From Anaerolineaceae bacterium (lineage in GTDB: Bacteria > Chloroflexota > Anaerolineae > Anaerolineales > Anaerolineaceae): 9,194 nucleotides of DNA. The stretch spans positions 1 through 9,194 of the forward strand of contig DAIEPS010000062.1 in assembly GCA_027348305.1 (NCBI GenBank), written 5' to 3'. The notes below the pieces were generated by a model. It saw only the letters and a program-made list of their open reading frames with translations. It did no database searches and was not told where the DNA came from. Below are positions 1-5,722 of the stretch, piece by piece; the stretch's first letter is position 1; each line of letters starts with the position of its first letter. The translations under genes and the position numbers were made by a program.

Positions 1-207
1 AAGCCAAAGCAAACCACGCGGGAATTTCTTATAGAGAGGAAGAAGCAAGAGCGGTGTAAAGAAGAAAAGAACGCCTAGAATCTTGGCATCCAATCCTGAA
101 TGCAGTAGATCCATCAGATAGATGGATTCGACCAGGGTACCGGCAAGCTGAATGAAAAACAAAAAGACGATTCCCAATGCGTAGACCAGAGCATACTCTT
201 TTTTCAT
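1..207 (-). CDS. Partial membrane protein of unknown function (N-terminal 69 residues)
   Basis: Reading leftwards from an ATG at 207, the frame stays open to the window edge and gives 69 residues beginning MKKEYALVYALGIVFLFF. The sequence is strongly hydrophobic: one membrane segment covers about residues 5-25 and a second about residues 45-60, with a short charged stretch (YKKFPR) after it. The start is chosen because TTAGGAGG lies 8 nt upstream of this ATG. Another ATG falls inside the spacer, but it is out of frame and almost touches the Shine-Dalgarno sequence. The rest of the gene lies outside the window, so the family cannot be named. It could be a small multi-span protein or the membrane leader of a larger enzyme. 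It has its own promoter and is separated from the ssb operon by a terminator, so it is probably an independent unit. Confidence 0.6.
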   Translation of the reverse strand, partial: MKKEYALVYALGIVFLFFIQLAGTLVESIYLMDLLHSGLDAKILGVLFFFTPLLLLPLYKKFPRGLLWL

Positions 208-267
208 TTCGCATTCCTCCTAAGTAATACCTTCGGTGATCTGAACCAAAATCATTCCAGATATTAA

Positions 268-298
268 AGCATAAAGTCCATAATCTAGCCATTGTCAA
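268..298 (-). promoter_or_regulatory. Candidate promoter for the partial membrane protein gene
   Basis: On the minus strand a perfect TTGACA (293-298) is followed by TATGCT (268-273, four of six consensus bases) after a 19-nt spacer, longer than the usual 17. It lies just downstream of the terminator of the ssb operon and about 60 bp before the ATG at 207, which is a sensible place for a new transcription start. The -35 match is strong and the -10 is weak. Confidence 0.4.
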
Positions 299-313
299 GA
301 TACAATCAAAGAT

Positions 314-350
314 AAAAAAGAGCGGCAGGATCAAGCGGCCGCCACTCTTT
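314..350 (-). terminator. Intrinsic terminator of the ssb operon
   Basis: On the minus strand, AAAGAGTGGCGG (350-339) can pair along all 12 positions with CTGCCGCTCTTT (328-317), using two G-U pairs. The loop is 10 nt, and the strand continues with a T run through 314. It sits about 35 bp after the stop codon of the membrane protein gene at 384, so it closes the four-gene operon that starts with ssb. Confidence 0.8.
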
Positions 351-383
351 GAAACACTTTTCAATCAATTTAGTTTTTCAGGA

Positions 384-776
384 TCAAGCTTTTGTCTTCA
401 AATACCATTTGCGGTCAATGATCAAAAGCACAAGTGGGACGGCCGAACCAAGCATGACCAATACATCCACCCAGCCGATCTGGTCAAAAATATTGGCGAT
501 GGTCATGAGACCCAGGGCTATCACGGCCAGGTACCAGGCAGGCTTCCAGCGTTTGCGCAACAGGAACCACAAAGCAACCAGGGCCAGCCCCGGCACAAAA
601 GTCATGGCAGCCATGATCCAGCGATAGGTACCCAACTTGGCAAAAGAGGGGTCCGGTCCAATGGCCATGTAGAGGCTGAAACCGATCCAGGCAATGCCAA
701 CCACAAGGATGATCCAAAGCGTCACATTAACTGTCACGGGGGTTTTAACAGGCTTGTTTTTCAGAGGTTCTTTCAC
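384..776 (-). CDS. Four-helix membrane protein of unknown function, last gene of the ssb operon
   Basis: The 130-residue product starts at a GTG (776), only 3 nt after the stop codon of the translin-family gene. GGAG from the end of that gene lies 6 nt before the GTG, so translation is probably coupled. After a short basic N-terminus rich in Lys and Pro, four hydrophobic segments can be seen at about residues 19-40, 51-73, 79-97 and 102-121. Charged turns separate them (RKRWKP between helices 2 and 3) and the tail is short and basic (DRKWYLKTKA). There is no signal peptidase site, catalytic motif or domain that I recognise. Its position at the end of an operon for nucleic-acid-binding proteins is unexplained: it may be a membrane partner or simply co-transcribed. 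The coding call is firm; the function is unknown. Confidence 0.75.
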   Translation of the reverse strand: MKEPLKNKPVKTPVTVNVTLWIILVVGIAWIGFSLYMAIGPDPSFAKLGTYRWIMAAMTFVPGLALVALWFLLRKRWKPAWYLAVIALGLMTIANIFDQIGWVDVLVMLGSAVPLVLLIIDRKWYLKTKA

Positions 777-779
777 AAA

Positions 780-1418
780 TTACTCCATGTCCGGGAATTT
801 CCCGGCGAATTTCTGCAGTGCATCCTGTAAATGCTGCTCGCGAAGGCTGAGGGTGAGATCAGCGCGGGTGCGTTCGATGATGCCGCGAACGAGGTCGGTC
901 TGACGGCGCAGGCCGTTGGTGATGGCGTCGGGGTAATCCATGGTTACCAACACATTGTAGATCTCATCCATGGTGGTGAGCAGGCGTTCGGCGTCTTCAG
1001 AGTAGCCCATGCGCAGAATATCCAAACATTTGCGGCGGCATTCGCCAATGGTCTCGGCCAGTCCGTTTAAATAAGCGGCGTATTCGATGCCGAGTTCGTC
1101 GGGAGTGGGCATGGGTTGGTTGAGGATCAAGGCCACTGTCAAGTTGGCTTCAGCGTATTCCTTGATCGCGTCCTGGGTGTAGCCTGCATAATAGATATCG
1201 GGGTAAGAGGCCAGGTCGCGCTGAATATTGAGCACCAGCACACGCGCTTCAAGCAACATTTCCTGGGCTACAGAGGCTTCGTCGCGGTGAATGGCACGGA
1301 TAGTGTGGGCTGCCAAACGGGTAAGTGCGCGCGCCTGGATCAATGCTTGATCACGTATGGCGGTTCGCAGGTCAAAGACAGCTTTGGCCTTTTCAATTAG
1401 TTCAGTAAATTCCTGCAT
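780..1418 (-). CDS. Translin/TRAX-family nucleic-acid-binding protein
   Basis: The 212-residue product looks like the prokaryotic translin family (COG2178), whose members are all-helical, form ring-shaped oligomers, bind single-stranded RNA or DNA and in some cases cleave RNA. Family features seen here are an N-terminal helical half with QARALTRLAAHTIRAIHRDE (about 28-47), the segment YLNGLAETIGECRRKCLDIL (116-135), the segment DEIYNVLVTMDYPDAITNGL (151-170) and a final RRQTDLVRGIIERTRADLT. Acidic residues match by eye the RNase site described for eukaryotic TRAX: EYAE gives Glu87 and Glu90, and ETIGE gives Glu122 and Glu126, with Glu in place of the usual Asp at the first of that pair. The length is normal for the family. 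The ATG at 1418 lies 6 nt after the DUF3467 gene; the ribosome site is weak (GGAG about 12 nt away), so coupling is likely. A shared transcript with ssb suggests a role in nucleic-acid processing. The family call is good; nuclease activity is inference. Confidence 0.8.
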   Translation of the reverse strand: MQEFTELIEKAKAVFDLRTAIRDQALIQARALTRLAAHTIRAIHRDEASVAQEMLLEARVLVLNIQRDLASYPDIYYAGYTQDAIKEYAEANLTVALILNQPMPTPDELGIEYAAYLNGLAETIGECRRKCLDILRMGYSEDAERLLTTMDEIYNVLVTMDYPDAITNGLRRQTDLVRGIIERTRADLTLSLREQHLQDALQKFAGKFPDME

Positions 1419-1424
1419 AACGGT

Positions 1425-1757
1425 TTATGTCTCCGGTGGTTTGGGTGGGTGAATGCCTTTAAAGAGATCCTCCGCGAGGCGTGAATCGCCGGGCATGCGA
1501 ATCTCTCCAAAGTTGGCTTCGTAGCGGGCGATGTTCTCTCCGAGCGCGCGAAGCAGCAATTTGGCGCCGACTGGCGACATGATGATGCGCGAGAGAACCC
1601 TGAAACTTGTATCTGCGGGCAGCAGACGGCTGAAATCCAGCACGATTTCAGAAGGTGTGTGGCTGATGCGGGTCACATTGCTGTAGACCGGCTCTAAACT
1701 TTCCGGCAAGTCAATGGGGGGCATGCTTGGCGGATTCGATTGAGGTTGGTTGGTCAT
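1425..1757 (-). CDS. DUF3467-family protein
   Basis: The 110-residue product matches what I know of DUF3467. A Pro-rich N-terminus (residues 1-20) is followed by YSNVTRISHTPSEIVLDFSR (about 25-44) and the family hallmark of a Met-Ser-Pro run leading into an amphipathic helix (MSPVGAKLLLRALGENIARY, about 60-79). It ends in a polar, Pro-rich tail. There is no signal peptide or membrane segment, so it should be cytoplasmic. The biochemical function of the family is not known to me. It lies 12 nt downstream of ssb and 6 nt upstream of the translin-family gene, firmly inside the operon. The start at 1757 (MTNQPQ) is the only good ATG before the conserved part, although the ribosome site is weak (AGGGTC). 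Confidence 0.8.
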   Translation of the reverse strand: MTNQPQSNPPSMPPIDLPESLEPVYSNVTRISHTPSEIVLDFSRLLPADTSFRVLSRIIMSPVGAKLLLRALGENIARYEANFGEIRMPGDSRLAEDLFKGIHPPKPPET

Positions 1758-1769
1758 GATCGAAAGACC

Positions 1770-2183
1770 CTAGAAGGGAATATCCTCAGACGGGCCAGAA
1801 TCGATGTCTTCTTCACCACCTGTGCCGCTGCCGTCCGTTTTGGCAGAAAGGAATTTCACGGTGTTGGCGACCATTTCAAGCGATGCACGGGGGGTGCCGT
1901 CCTGACCGGTCCAGATGCGCGGACCGCCAGTCTTGGCATCCACAGTCAAGCGGCCTTCCACCATGACCATTTTGCCCTTTTGCAAGAAATTGTTGCAGGT
2001 TTCAGCCAGTTTTCCCCAGGCTGAGACGCGGAACCAAACGGTTTCCTTGACGAGTTTTCCGGCCTGGTCACTGTAAGAGCGATCGGTGGCAACTGAAAAA
2101 CTGGTAACGGCCTGGCCGTTGGGAGTAAAACGCATTTCGGGGTCTTTTCCGAGTCGTCCAATGATGAGCAATTTTTGATACAT
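1770..2183 (-). CDS. ssb: Single-stranded DNA-binding protein
   Basis: SSB coats single-stranded DNA in replication, repair and recombination, and recruits partners through its acidic tip. The 137-residue protein begins with the family signature MYQKLLIIGRLGKDPEMRFT and carries NGQAVTSFSVATDRS (22-36). The aromatic-rich strand TVWFRVSAWGKLAE (48-61) supplies the expected Trp50, Phe51 and Trp56. The OB fold ends near residue 112, after a Gly/Pro/Trp-containing loop (about 84-98). A short Gly/Ser/Asp linker leads to the tail SEDIPF, a close version of the canonical DDIPF partner-binding tip, so the protein is complete. AGGAGG lies 4 nt before the ATG. It is the first gene of a four-gene operon and is divergent from the LysM protein gene. 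It is shorter than E. coli SSB, mainly in the linker. Confidence 0.97.
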   Translation of the reverse strand: MYQKLLIIGRLGKDPEMRFTPNGQAVTSFSVATDRSYSDQAGKLVKETVWFRVSAWGKLAETCNNFLQKGKMVMVEGRLTVDAKTGGPRIWTGQDGTPRASLEMVANTVKFLSAKTDGSGTGGEEDIDSGPSEDIPF

Positions 2184-2224
2184 AAAACCTCCTGTCGCTG
2201 GAACAAAGCAATGATTACTTAATA

Positions 2225-2257
2225 ATTGTACACGAATTATTGAAACGCATCTGTCAA
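2225..2257 (-). promoter_or_regulatory. Candidate promoter for the ssb operon
   Basis: On the minus strand TTGACA (2252-2257) precedes TACAAT (2225-2230). Both boxes are good, but the 21-nt spacer is longer than normal, so one box may be fortuitous. A start near 2218 would give a leader of about 35 nt containing the AGGAGG of ssb. The site lies in the 136-bp gap shared with the divergent LysM gene. Confidence 0.4.
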
Positions 2258-2272
2258 ATCAAAACGCAAGAC

Positions 2273-2303
2273 TTGCAAAAGGCGATTTGGATAATGTTAT
2301 AAT
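2273..2303 (+). promoter_or_regulatory. Extended -10 promoter of the LysM surface protein gene
   Basis: TGTTATAAT at 2295-2303 is a perfect extended -10 element. A weak -35 candidate, TTGCAA (2273-2278), lies 19 nt upstream. Transcription would begin about 2310, giving a leader of roughly 10 nt before the ATG at 2320. This excludes the longer reading frame that opens at the TTG of 2287, because that codon would not be transcribed. Confidence 0.6.
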
Positions 2304-2319
2304 GACCAAAGGTGAAACT

Positions 2320-3117
2320 ATGAATCGAAAAACAAAAATCATCCTGTCCATTCTGCTGGTCAGTGGCTTTATCTTATTATTGGCTACACCGCTGCTTGCC
2401 AAACCAGTAAACGCGCAAATTTTTTACGCCACCCCCACCGCCATGGAAAACGGCAATATCTATTACACGGTGAGAGAAAATGAGACTTGCGACAGCATCT
2501 CTTATTTGACCGGCGTCAACATCGATACCCTGCGCACCCTCAACAACCTGAATCTCGACCAGTGCCGATTCTTGCAGATCGGCCAACAGTTGCTGCTTGG
2601 AACAGTGCCCACCCCCGAGGTAACCGTAGGCCCCTCACCCACGCCCACCAGCAACCTGCCAACGCCTGAGCCCATCAAGGGTTACGGTACGATTTGCGTC
2701 TATCTCTATGATGATGTCAACGGCAACGCCATGGCTGAAACCAACGAGATCACAAACACAGGCCTGGCCGGCGGTGAGATCAGCATTACGAACCCGGCTG
2801 GTAATTTTTCAAAAACTGGTACCACGATCAACACCGGTGAACCGGTATGTTTTGAAGAAGTTCCCGAGGGAGAATACACCATCAGCGTTGCCATCCCGGA
2901 TGGATATAACCCAACATCGAGTCAAAATTACACCATCAACCTGAAAGCCGGAGATACCGCCACAGTGAATTTTAGCGCGCAGGCCAGCTCGACACTGCCG
3001 CTGACAGATCCCGGCAAAACGGGCAACTCTTCCGTGTTTCTGGCGATCGTGGGCGGGTTCATCATTTTGGCCGGCATTGGATTGGGCTTCTACGTCAGGG
3101 TGATCCGCAGAAAGTAA
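2320..3117 (+). CDS. Secreted, membrane-anchored LysM plus SdrD_B-like surface protein
   Basis: The start at 2320 is preferred over the in-frame TTG at 2287 because AAAGGTG lies just upstream of it and a basic-hydrophobic signal peptide follows (residues 1-32, likely cleaved after VNA). The mature 233-residue part holds a LysM peptidoglycan-binding domain (about 48-93, from YYTVRENETC to LQIGQQLLL) with Cys57 and Cys82 placed to form a disulfide. Next is a Pro/Thr-rich linker (95-119), then a beta-sandwich like SdrD_B or SpaA domains (about 123-219, opening ICVYLYDDVNGNA and including VPEGEYTISVAIPDGY). It ends with a membrane helix (239-259) and a basic tail VRVIRRK. LPLTD (226-230) ahead of the helix resembles a degenerate sortase signal. 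The protein probably sits at the cell surface and touches cell-wall glycan. No enzyme domain is seen. It is a single-gene unit convergent with the oxidoreductase gene. Confidence 0.85.
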   Translation: MNRKTKIILSILLVSGFILLLATPLLAKPVNAQIFYATPTAMENGNIYYTVRENETCDSISYLTGVNIDTLRTLNNLNLDQCRFLQIGQQLLLGTVPTPEVTVGPSPTPTSNLPTPEPIKGYGTICVYLYDDVNGNAMAETNEITNTGLAGGEISITNPAGNFSKTGTTINTGEPVCFEEVPEGEYTISVAIPDGYNPTSSQNYTINLKAGDTATVNFSAQASSTLPLTDPGKTGNSSVFLAIVGGFIILAGIGLGFYVRVIRRK

Positions 3118-3121
3118 AAAA

Positions 3122-3149
3122 GTAAGGGCAATTCATGAATTGCCCTTAC
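3122..3149. terminator. Perfect 28-bp palindrome between convergent genes
   Basis: GTAAGGGCAATTCA is followed at once by its exact reverse complement, giving a 14-bp stem with no spacer; the innermost bases would form the loop. It starts 4 bp after the LysM gene stop and ends 37 bp from the oxidoreductase stop. On the minus strand the stem is followed by a six-T run (about 3116-3121), a proper intrinsic terminator for the oxidoreductase gene. On the plus strand the following sequence is only moderately T-rich, so termination of the LysM transcript would be weaker. Its perfection suggests a dispersed palindromic repeat used as a terminator. Confidence 0.7.
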
Positions 3150-3186
3150 AATTGATCATTCTTCCAAGATTTTCGATAACTTATTA

Positions 3187-3822
3187 TTACCCGAAACGCT
3201 CTTCCTTCCACACATCGCCGCGGTTATGATAGCCAGCCTGTTCCCAGAAACCGGGTGAATCCTGGGCGAGGAACTCCAGTCCGCGCAGCCATTTGGCACC
3301 TTTCCAAAAATATGGCACGGTCAATTCCGATTTTTCAAGAATTGCCCCCACCACCCCGCGCAGCGGATAGCCGTGATCCGGTGTGATGGGCGCACCGTCA
3401 TAGTGCATGGCTAATAAGAAGTTGTCGGCCATAACGATCTCCAGCGGCAGGTTGGCCGAAAAACCAAATTCCGCGTGTTGAAGCACAAAGCGGGCAGCGG
3501 GTTTGATCTTGATCAACCCTTGATCGACCAAGGTTTTAACAGAAACACCCTGCCAGTGTGTGTCAAACTTGCTCCAGCGCGTGACACAATGGATATCCAT
3601 GGTCAGGCTGGTTTTGGGTAATTGATTGAATTCATCCCAACTTAACGATAAAGGCTGTTCCACTTCGCCCCACACCTTGAAAGTCCAGGTTTCGGGGTCA
3701 AATTGTGGCACTGGGCCATAATGCAGAACCGGAAATTTTTGGGTCAAAGCCTGGCCTGGGGGCACGCGGCCTTCTTTCTTTAATCTTTCCTCTTCTGTTC
3801 TGCGAAAAATTGAGTTTTGCAT
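3187..3822 (-). CDS. YuiH-like molybdopterin-dependent (sulfite oxidase-fold) oxidoreductase
   Basis: The 211-residue product belongs to the COG2041 group of small sulfite-oxidase-fold enzymes, close to Bacillus YuiH. Features seen are the N-terminal block RVPPGQALTQKFPVLHYGPV (19-38), TWTFKVWGEVEQP (45-57), and the core MDIHCVTRWSKFD (75-87), whose Cys79 should bind molybdenum through the cofactor. Later come GYPLRGVVGA and the C-terminal signature GFWEQAGYHNRGD. There is no Tat signal or heme domain, so it is probably cytoplasmic; substrate and electron partner are unknown. The frame is open upstream to 4116, but ATG 3822 fits best: GAGGTG lies 6 nt before it, the family block follows soon after, and the upstream part would run into the divergent kinase gene. 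The ATG at 3828 is too close to the Shine-Dalgarno sequence. The gene is divergent from the sensor kinase and convergent with the LysM gene. Confidence 0.9.
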   Translation of the reverse strand: MQNSIFRRTEEERLKKEGRVPPGQALTQKFPVLHYGPVPQFDPETWTFKVWGEVEQPLSLSWDEFNQLPKTSLTMDIHCVTRWSKFDTHWQGVSVKTLVDQGLIKIKPAARFVLQHAEFGFSANLPLEIVMADNFLLAMHYDGAPITPDHGYPLRGVVGAILEKSELTVPYFWKGAKWLRGLEFLAQDSPGFWEQAGYHNRGDVWKEERFG

Positions 3823-3841
3823 ATTCATCACCTCACAGGTG

Positions 3842-3847
3842 ATTATA
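3842..3847 (-). promoter_or_regulatory. -10 element of the YuiH-like oxidoreductase gene
   Basis: On the minus strand these bases read a perfect TATAAT, with no convincing -35 box 15-19 nt upstream. Transcription would start near 3835, giving a very short leader that still contains the GAGGTG ribosome site. The lack of a -35 box would suit activator dependence, but that is inference. Confidence 0.45.
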
Positions 3848-3927
3848 CTGGTTTCAGCACAGGTTTTCATCCCCGCGGGCGTTTTGTACAAGGCTTGAAG
3901 ACGAGGGTTGTCTTTCAATAAGCTTGA

Positions 3928-3957
3928 TTGACTTGCGGGTTGCAAGTCGGGTAGAAT
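3928..3957 (+). promoter_or_regulatory. Promoter of the sensor kinase gene, overlapped by an inverted repeat
   Basis: TTGACT (3928-3933) and TAGAAT (3952-3957) each match five of six consensus bases and are 18 nt apart. The predicted start near 3964 lies just before GAGG (3965-3968), the ribosome site 8 nt before the ATG at 3977. An inverted repeat, GACTTGC-GGGTT-GCAAGTC (3930-3948), covers the -35 box and most of the spacer. A regulator bound there would block RNA polymerase. Confidence 0.6.
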
Positions 3958-3976
3958 AGAAATTGAGGTTAACGGT

Positions 3977-5677
3977 ATGACCACCACTTCCCTGACGATC
4001 GAACAACTTGAAAACAGAATGCTGGCATTGCATGAAGCCAGTCTTGAGTTGGTGAGTGAAATCTCGATAGACGCCTTGCTTGATAAGATCGCAAGCATCG
4101 CCATGGAACAGGTCAATGCCAGTTACGCGGCCGTTGGAATCCTGGATGCCGAAGGGAACCTTGAAAAGTTCATCCCCATGGGCATGACCCGTGAAGAGAT
4201 CGACCAGATCTCCCATCCGCCGGTAGGCAAAGGCTTGATCGGCGAATTGATGCACTCCAAAGTGTCCATTCGCATCGCCAATATAAAATCTGATCCGCGC
4301 AGCAGCGGATTTCCCGCGTTCCACCCCAAAATGACCTCATTCCTGGGCGTACCCATCTACCAGGGAATGCAGCAGTTGGGACAGCTTTACCTCACCAACA
4401 AACAGGGTGCAGACGAGTTCACTGCTGAAGATCAACAGATCATCGAAATGCTGGCAGCTTACGCAGCGATTTCGATTTCAAATGCACGCATGTATAAAGA
4501 AATGATGACCCGCGACCGGGCGCTCACCCGGCGCAATGAAAACCTGGCGCTGCTCGACCAATTAGCCTCCACCCTGGCCACCAGCACGGATATTGACCAG
4601 ATCCTTGACAGCGGATTGACGCAATTAATGGATTACCTGCGACTCGAAGTGGGAGAGATCTTCTTGCGCATTGAAGACAGCAAGAACCTTCAGCTCTCAC
4701 ACCACCGCGGCGAAGGCGTCGATAACCTGTGGAAGCGTGCGTCTTATTCCATCGGCGAAAGCACCATAGGACGCACCGCTTTGAACGGCATTCCGGTGGT
4801 ACTCAACCTCTCTGAATACGAATATACAGATCTTAACCCTGAAGCCAAAGTGCAGGGCATACACCAACTGGCGGTGCTGCCCATGATCGGCCGCCGCGGC
4901 GTGGTGGGTGTGCTCTGCGTGGGCGCCTGCCACCCTCAACCGCTGGACGACCTGGAAGTGCAGTTTGTGCAGGCCATCAGCGCCTGGATGGCTACCGCCA
5001 TTGAAAATGTGAACCTGAATGAATCGGGCAAACGCCTGGCCGTGCTTGAAGAACGCGACCGTTTTGGCATGGACCTGCATGACGGCATCATCCAATCCAT
5101 TTATGCCGTGGGGCTGACGCTGGAACACGCGCGGCTCCTGGCGACTGAGGACCCGGTGCAAGCCACCAGCCGCATCGACCAGGCGATCAAAGATCTCAAC
5201 CATACCATCCGCGATATTCGCGCCTACATCCTTGACCTGCGTCCGCGGCAGTTGAACAACGAGAACCTGATGCAGGGCATCCAGCGCCTGGTGCAGGAAT
5301 TCCGCGCCAACACGCTGATCGATGTGGTCGTACAGGGCAGTGATGAAGACCTTTCCTCCCTGCCCGAAGAACAAGCCGTGGCTTTATTCCACATCTGCCA
5401 GGAATCACTGGCCAACATTGCAAAACACGCCAAAGCCCACCGGGTTGAGATCGTGGTGTGGAAGACACCAGACCGTGCCCTGTTGGAAGTGCAAGACGAC
5501 GGCCGCGGATTTGACTTGAATATGGTCAAACAAACCATAGGCCACGGTCTTTCCAATATGGAAACGCGCGCCGCGAACGTGGGCGGCGCCGTGGATATCA
5601 GCTCCGAACCTGGCAACGGCACGAGTGTATTGGCCTGGGTGCCGCTGCCGGAATTTGACCCCCTGATCGTCGAATAA
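3977..5677 (+). CDS. Soluble GAF-GAF-HisKA_3 sensor histidine kinase (NarL/DevS type)
   Basis: The 566-residue protein has no membrane segment, so it should sense in the cytoplasm. The first GAF domain spans about residues 28-170 (it contains LGVPIYQGMQQLGQLYLTNK) and the second about 196-345 (LAVLPMIGRRGVVGVLCVG). The HisKA_3 dimerisation and phosphotransfer helix follows (about 354-425), with phospho-acceptor His368 in ERDRFGMDLHDGIIQSIY. The HATPase_c domain (about 465-557) shows the N box QESLANIAKHAKA (Asn480), the G1 box DDGRGFD (507-513) and the G2 box GHGLSNMETRA (522-532), so all kinase elements are present. No heme- or nucleotide-binding residues of the GAF domains can be assigned by eye. 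The partner should be a NarL/LuxR-type response regulator, but none is in the window: the next gene is holB and the divergent neighbour is an oxidoreductase. The start is supported by GAGG 8 nt upstream and a good promoter. Confidence 0.92.
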   Translation: MTTTSLTIEQLENRMLALHEASLELVSEISIDALLDKIASIAMEQVNASYAAVGILDAEGNLEKFIPMGMTREEIDQISHPPVGKGLIGELMHSKVSIRIANIKSDPRSSGFPAFHPKMTSFLGVPIYQGMQQLGQLYLTNKQGADEFTAEDQQIIEMLAAYAAISISNARMYKEMMTRDRALTRRNENLALLDQLASTLATSTDIDQILDSGLTQLMDYLRLEVGEIFLRIEDSKNLQLSHHRGEGVDNLWKRASYSIGESTIGRTALNGIPVVLNLSEYEYTDLNPEAKVQGIHQLAVLPMIGRRGVVGVLCVGACHPQPLDDLEVQFVQAISAWMATAIENVNLNESGKRLAVLEERDRFGMDLHDGIIQSIYAVGLTLEHARLLATEDPVQATSRIDQAIKDLNHTIRDIRAYILDLRPRQLNNENLMQGIQRLVQEFRANTLIDVVVQGSDEDLSSLPEEQAVALFHICQESLANIAKHAKAHRVEIVVWKTPDRALLEVQDDGRGFDLNMVKQTIGHGLSNMETRAANVGGAVDISSEPGNGTSVLAWVPLPEFDPLIVE

Positions 5678-5687
5678 CTTAATATTG

Positions 5688-5716
5688 TTGTCATCTCTCC
5701 AGTTTAAGGCTACAAT
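5688..5716 (+). promoter_or_regulatory. Promoter of holB, positioned for a leaderless mRNA
   Basis: TTGTCA (5688-5693) and TACAAT (5711-5716) are separated by exactly 17 nt, each with five of six consensus bases. The -10 box ends only 6 nt before the ATG at 5723. Transcription should therefore start at or within a few bases of the start codon. Consistent with this, no Shine-Dalgarno sequence lies at a useful distance (AAGG is about 15 nt away). Confidence 0.6.
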
Positions 5717-5722
5717 CCCCAC

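Noticed and set aside
29..364. 111-codon minus-strand frame overlapping the left-edge membrane protein.
   Set aside because: It passes through the intrinsic terminator and promoter, has Cys/Arg/Ser-rich composition, and is out of frame with the hydrophobic protein that has the good ribosome site.
3823..4116. N-terminal extension of the oxidoreductase frame up to an ATG at 4116.
   Set aside because: It runs 140 bp into the divergent kinase gene, has low-complexity Ser/Ile-rich content unlike the family, and lies upstream of the predicted promoter; the start at 3822 has a good ribosome site.
4697..5374. 225-codon open frame on the minus strand inside the sensor kinase gene.
   Set aside because: It is rich in His, Gln, Val and Phe, as expected of antisense reading of a conserved kinase; no ribosome site or family resemblance.
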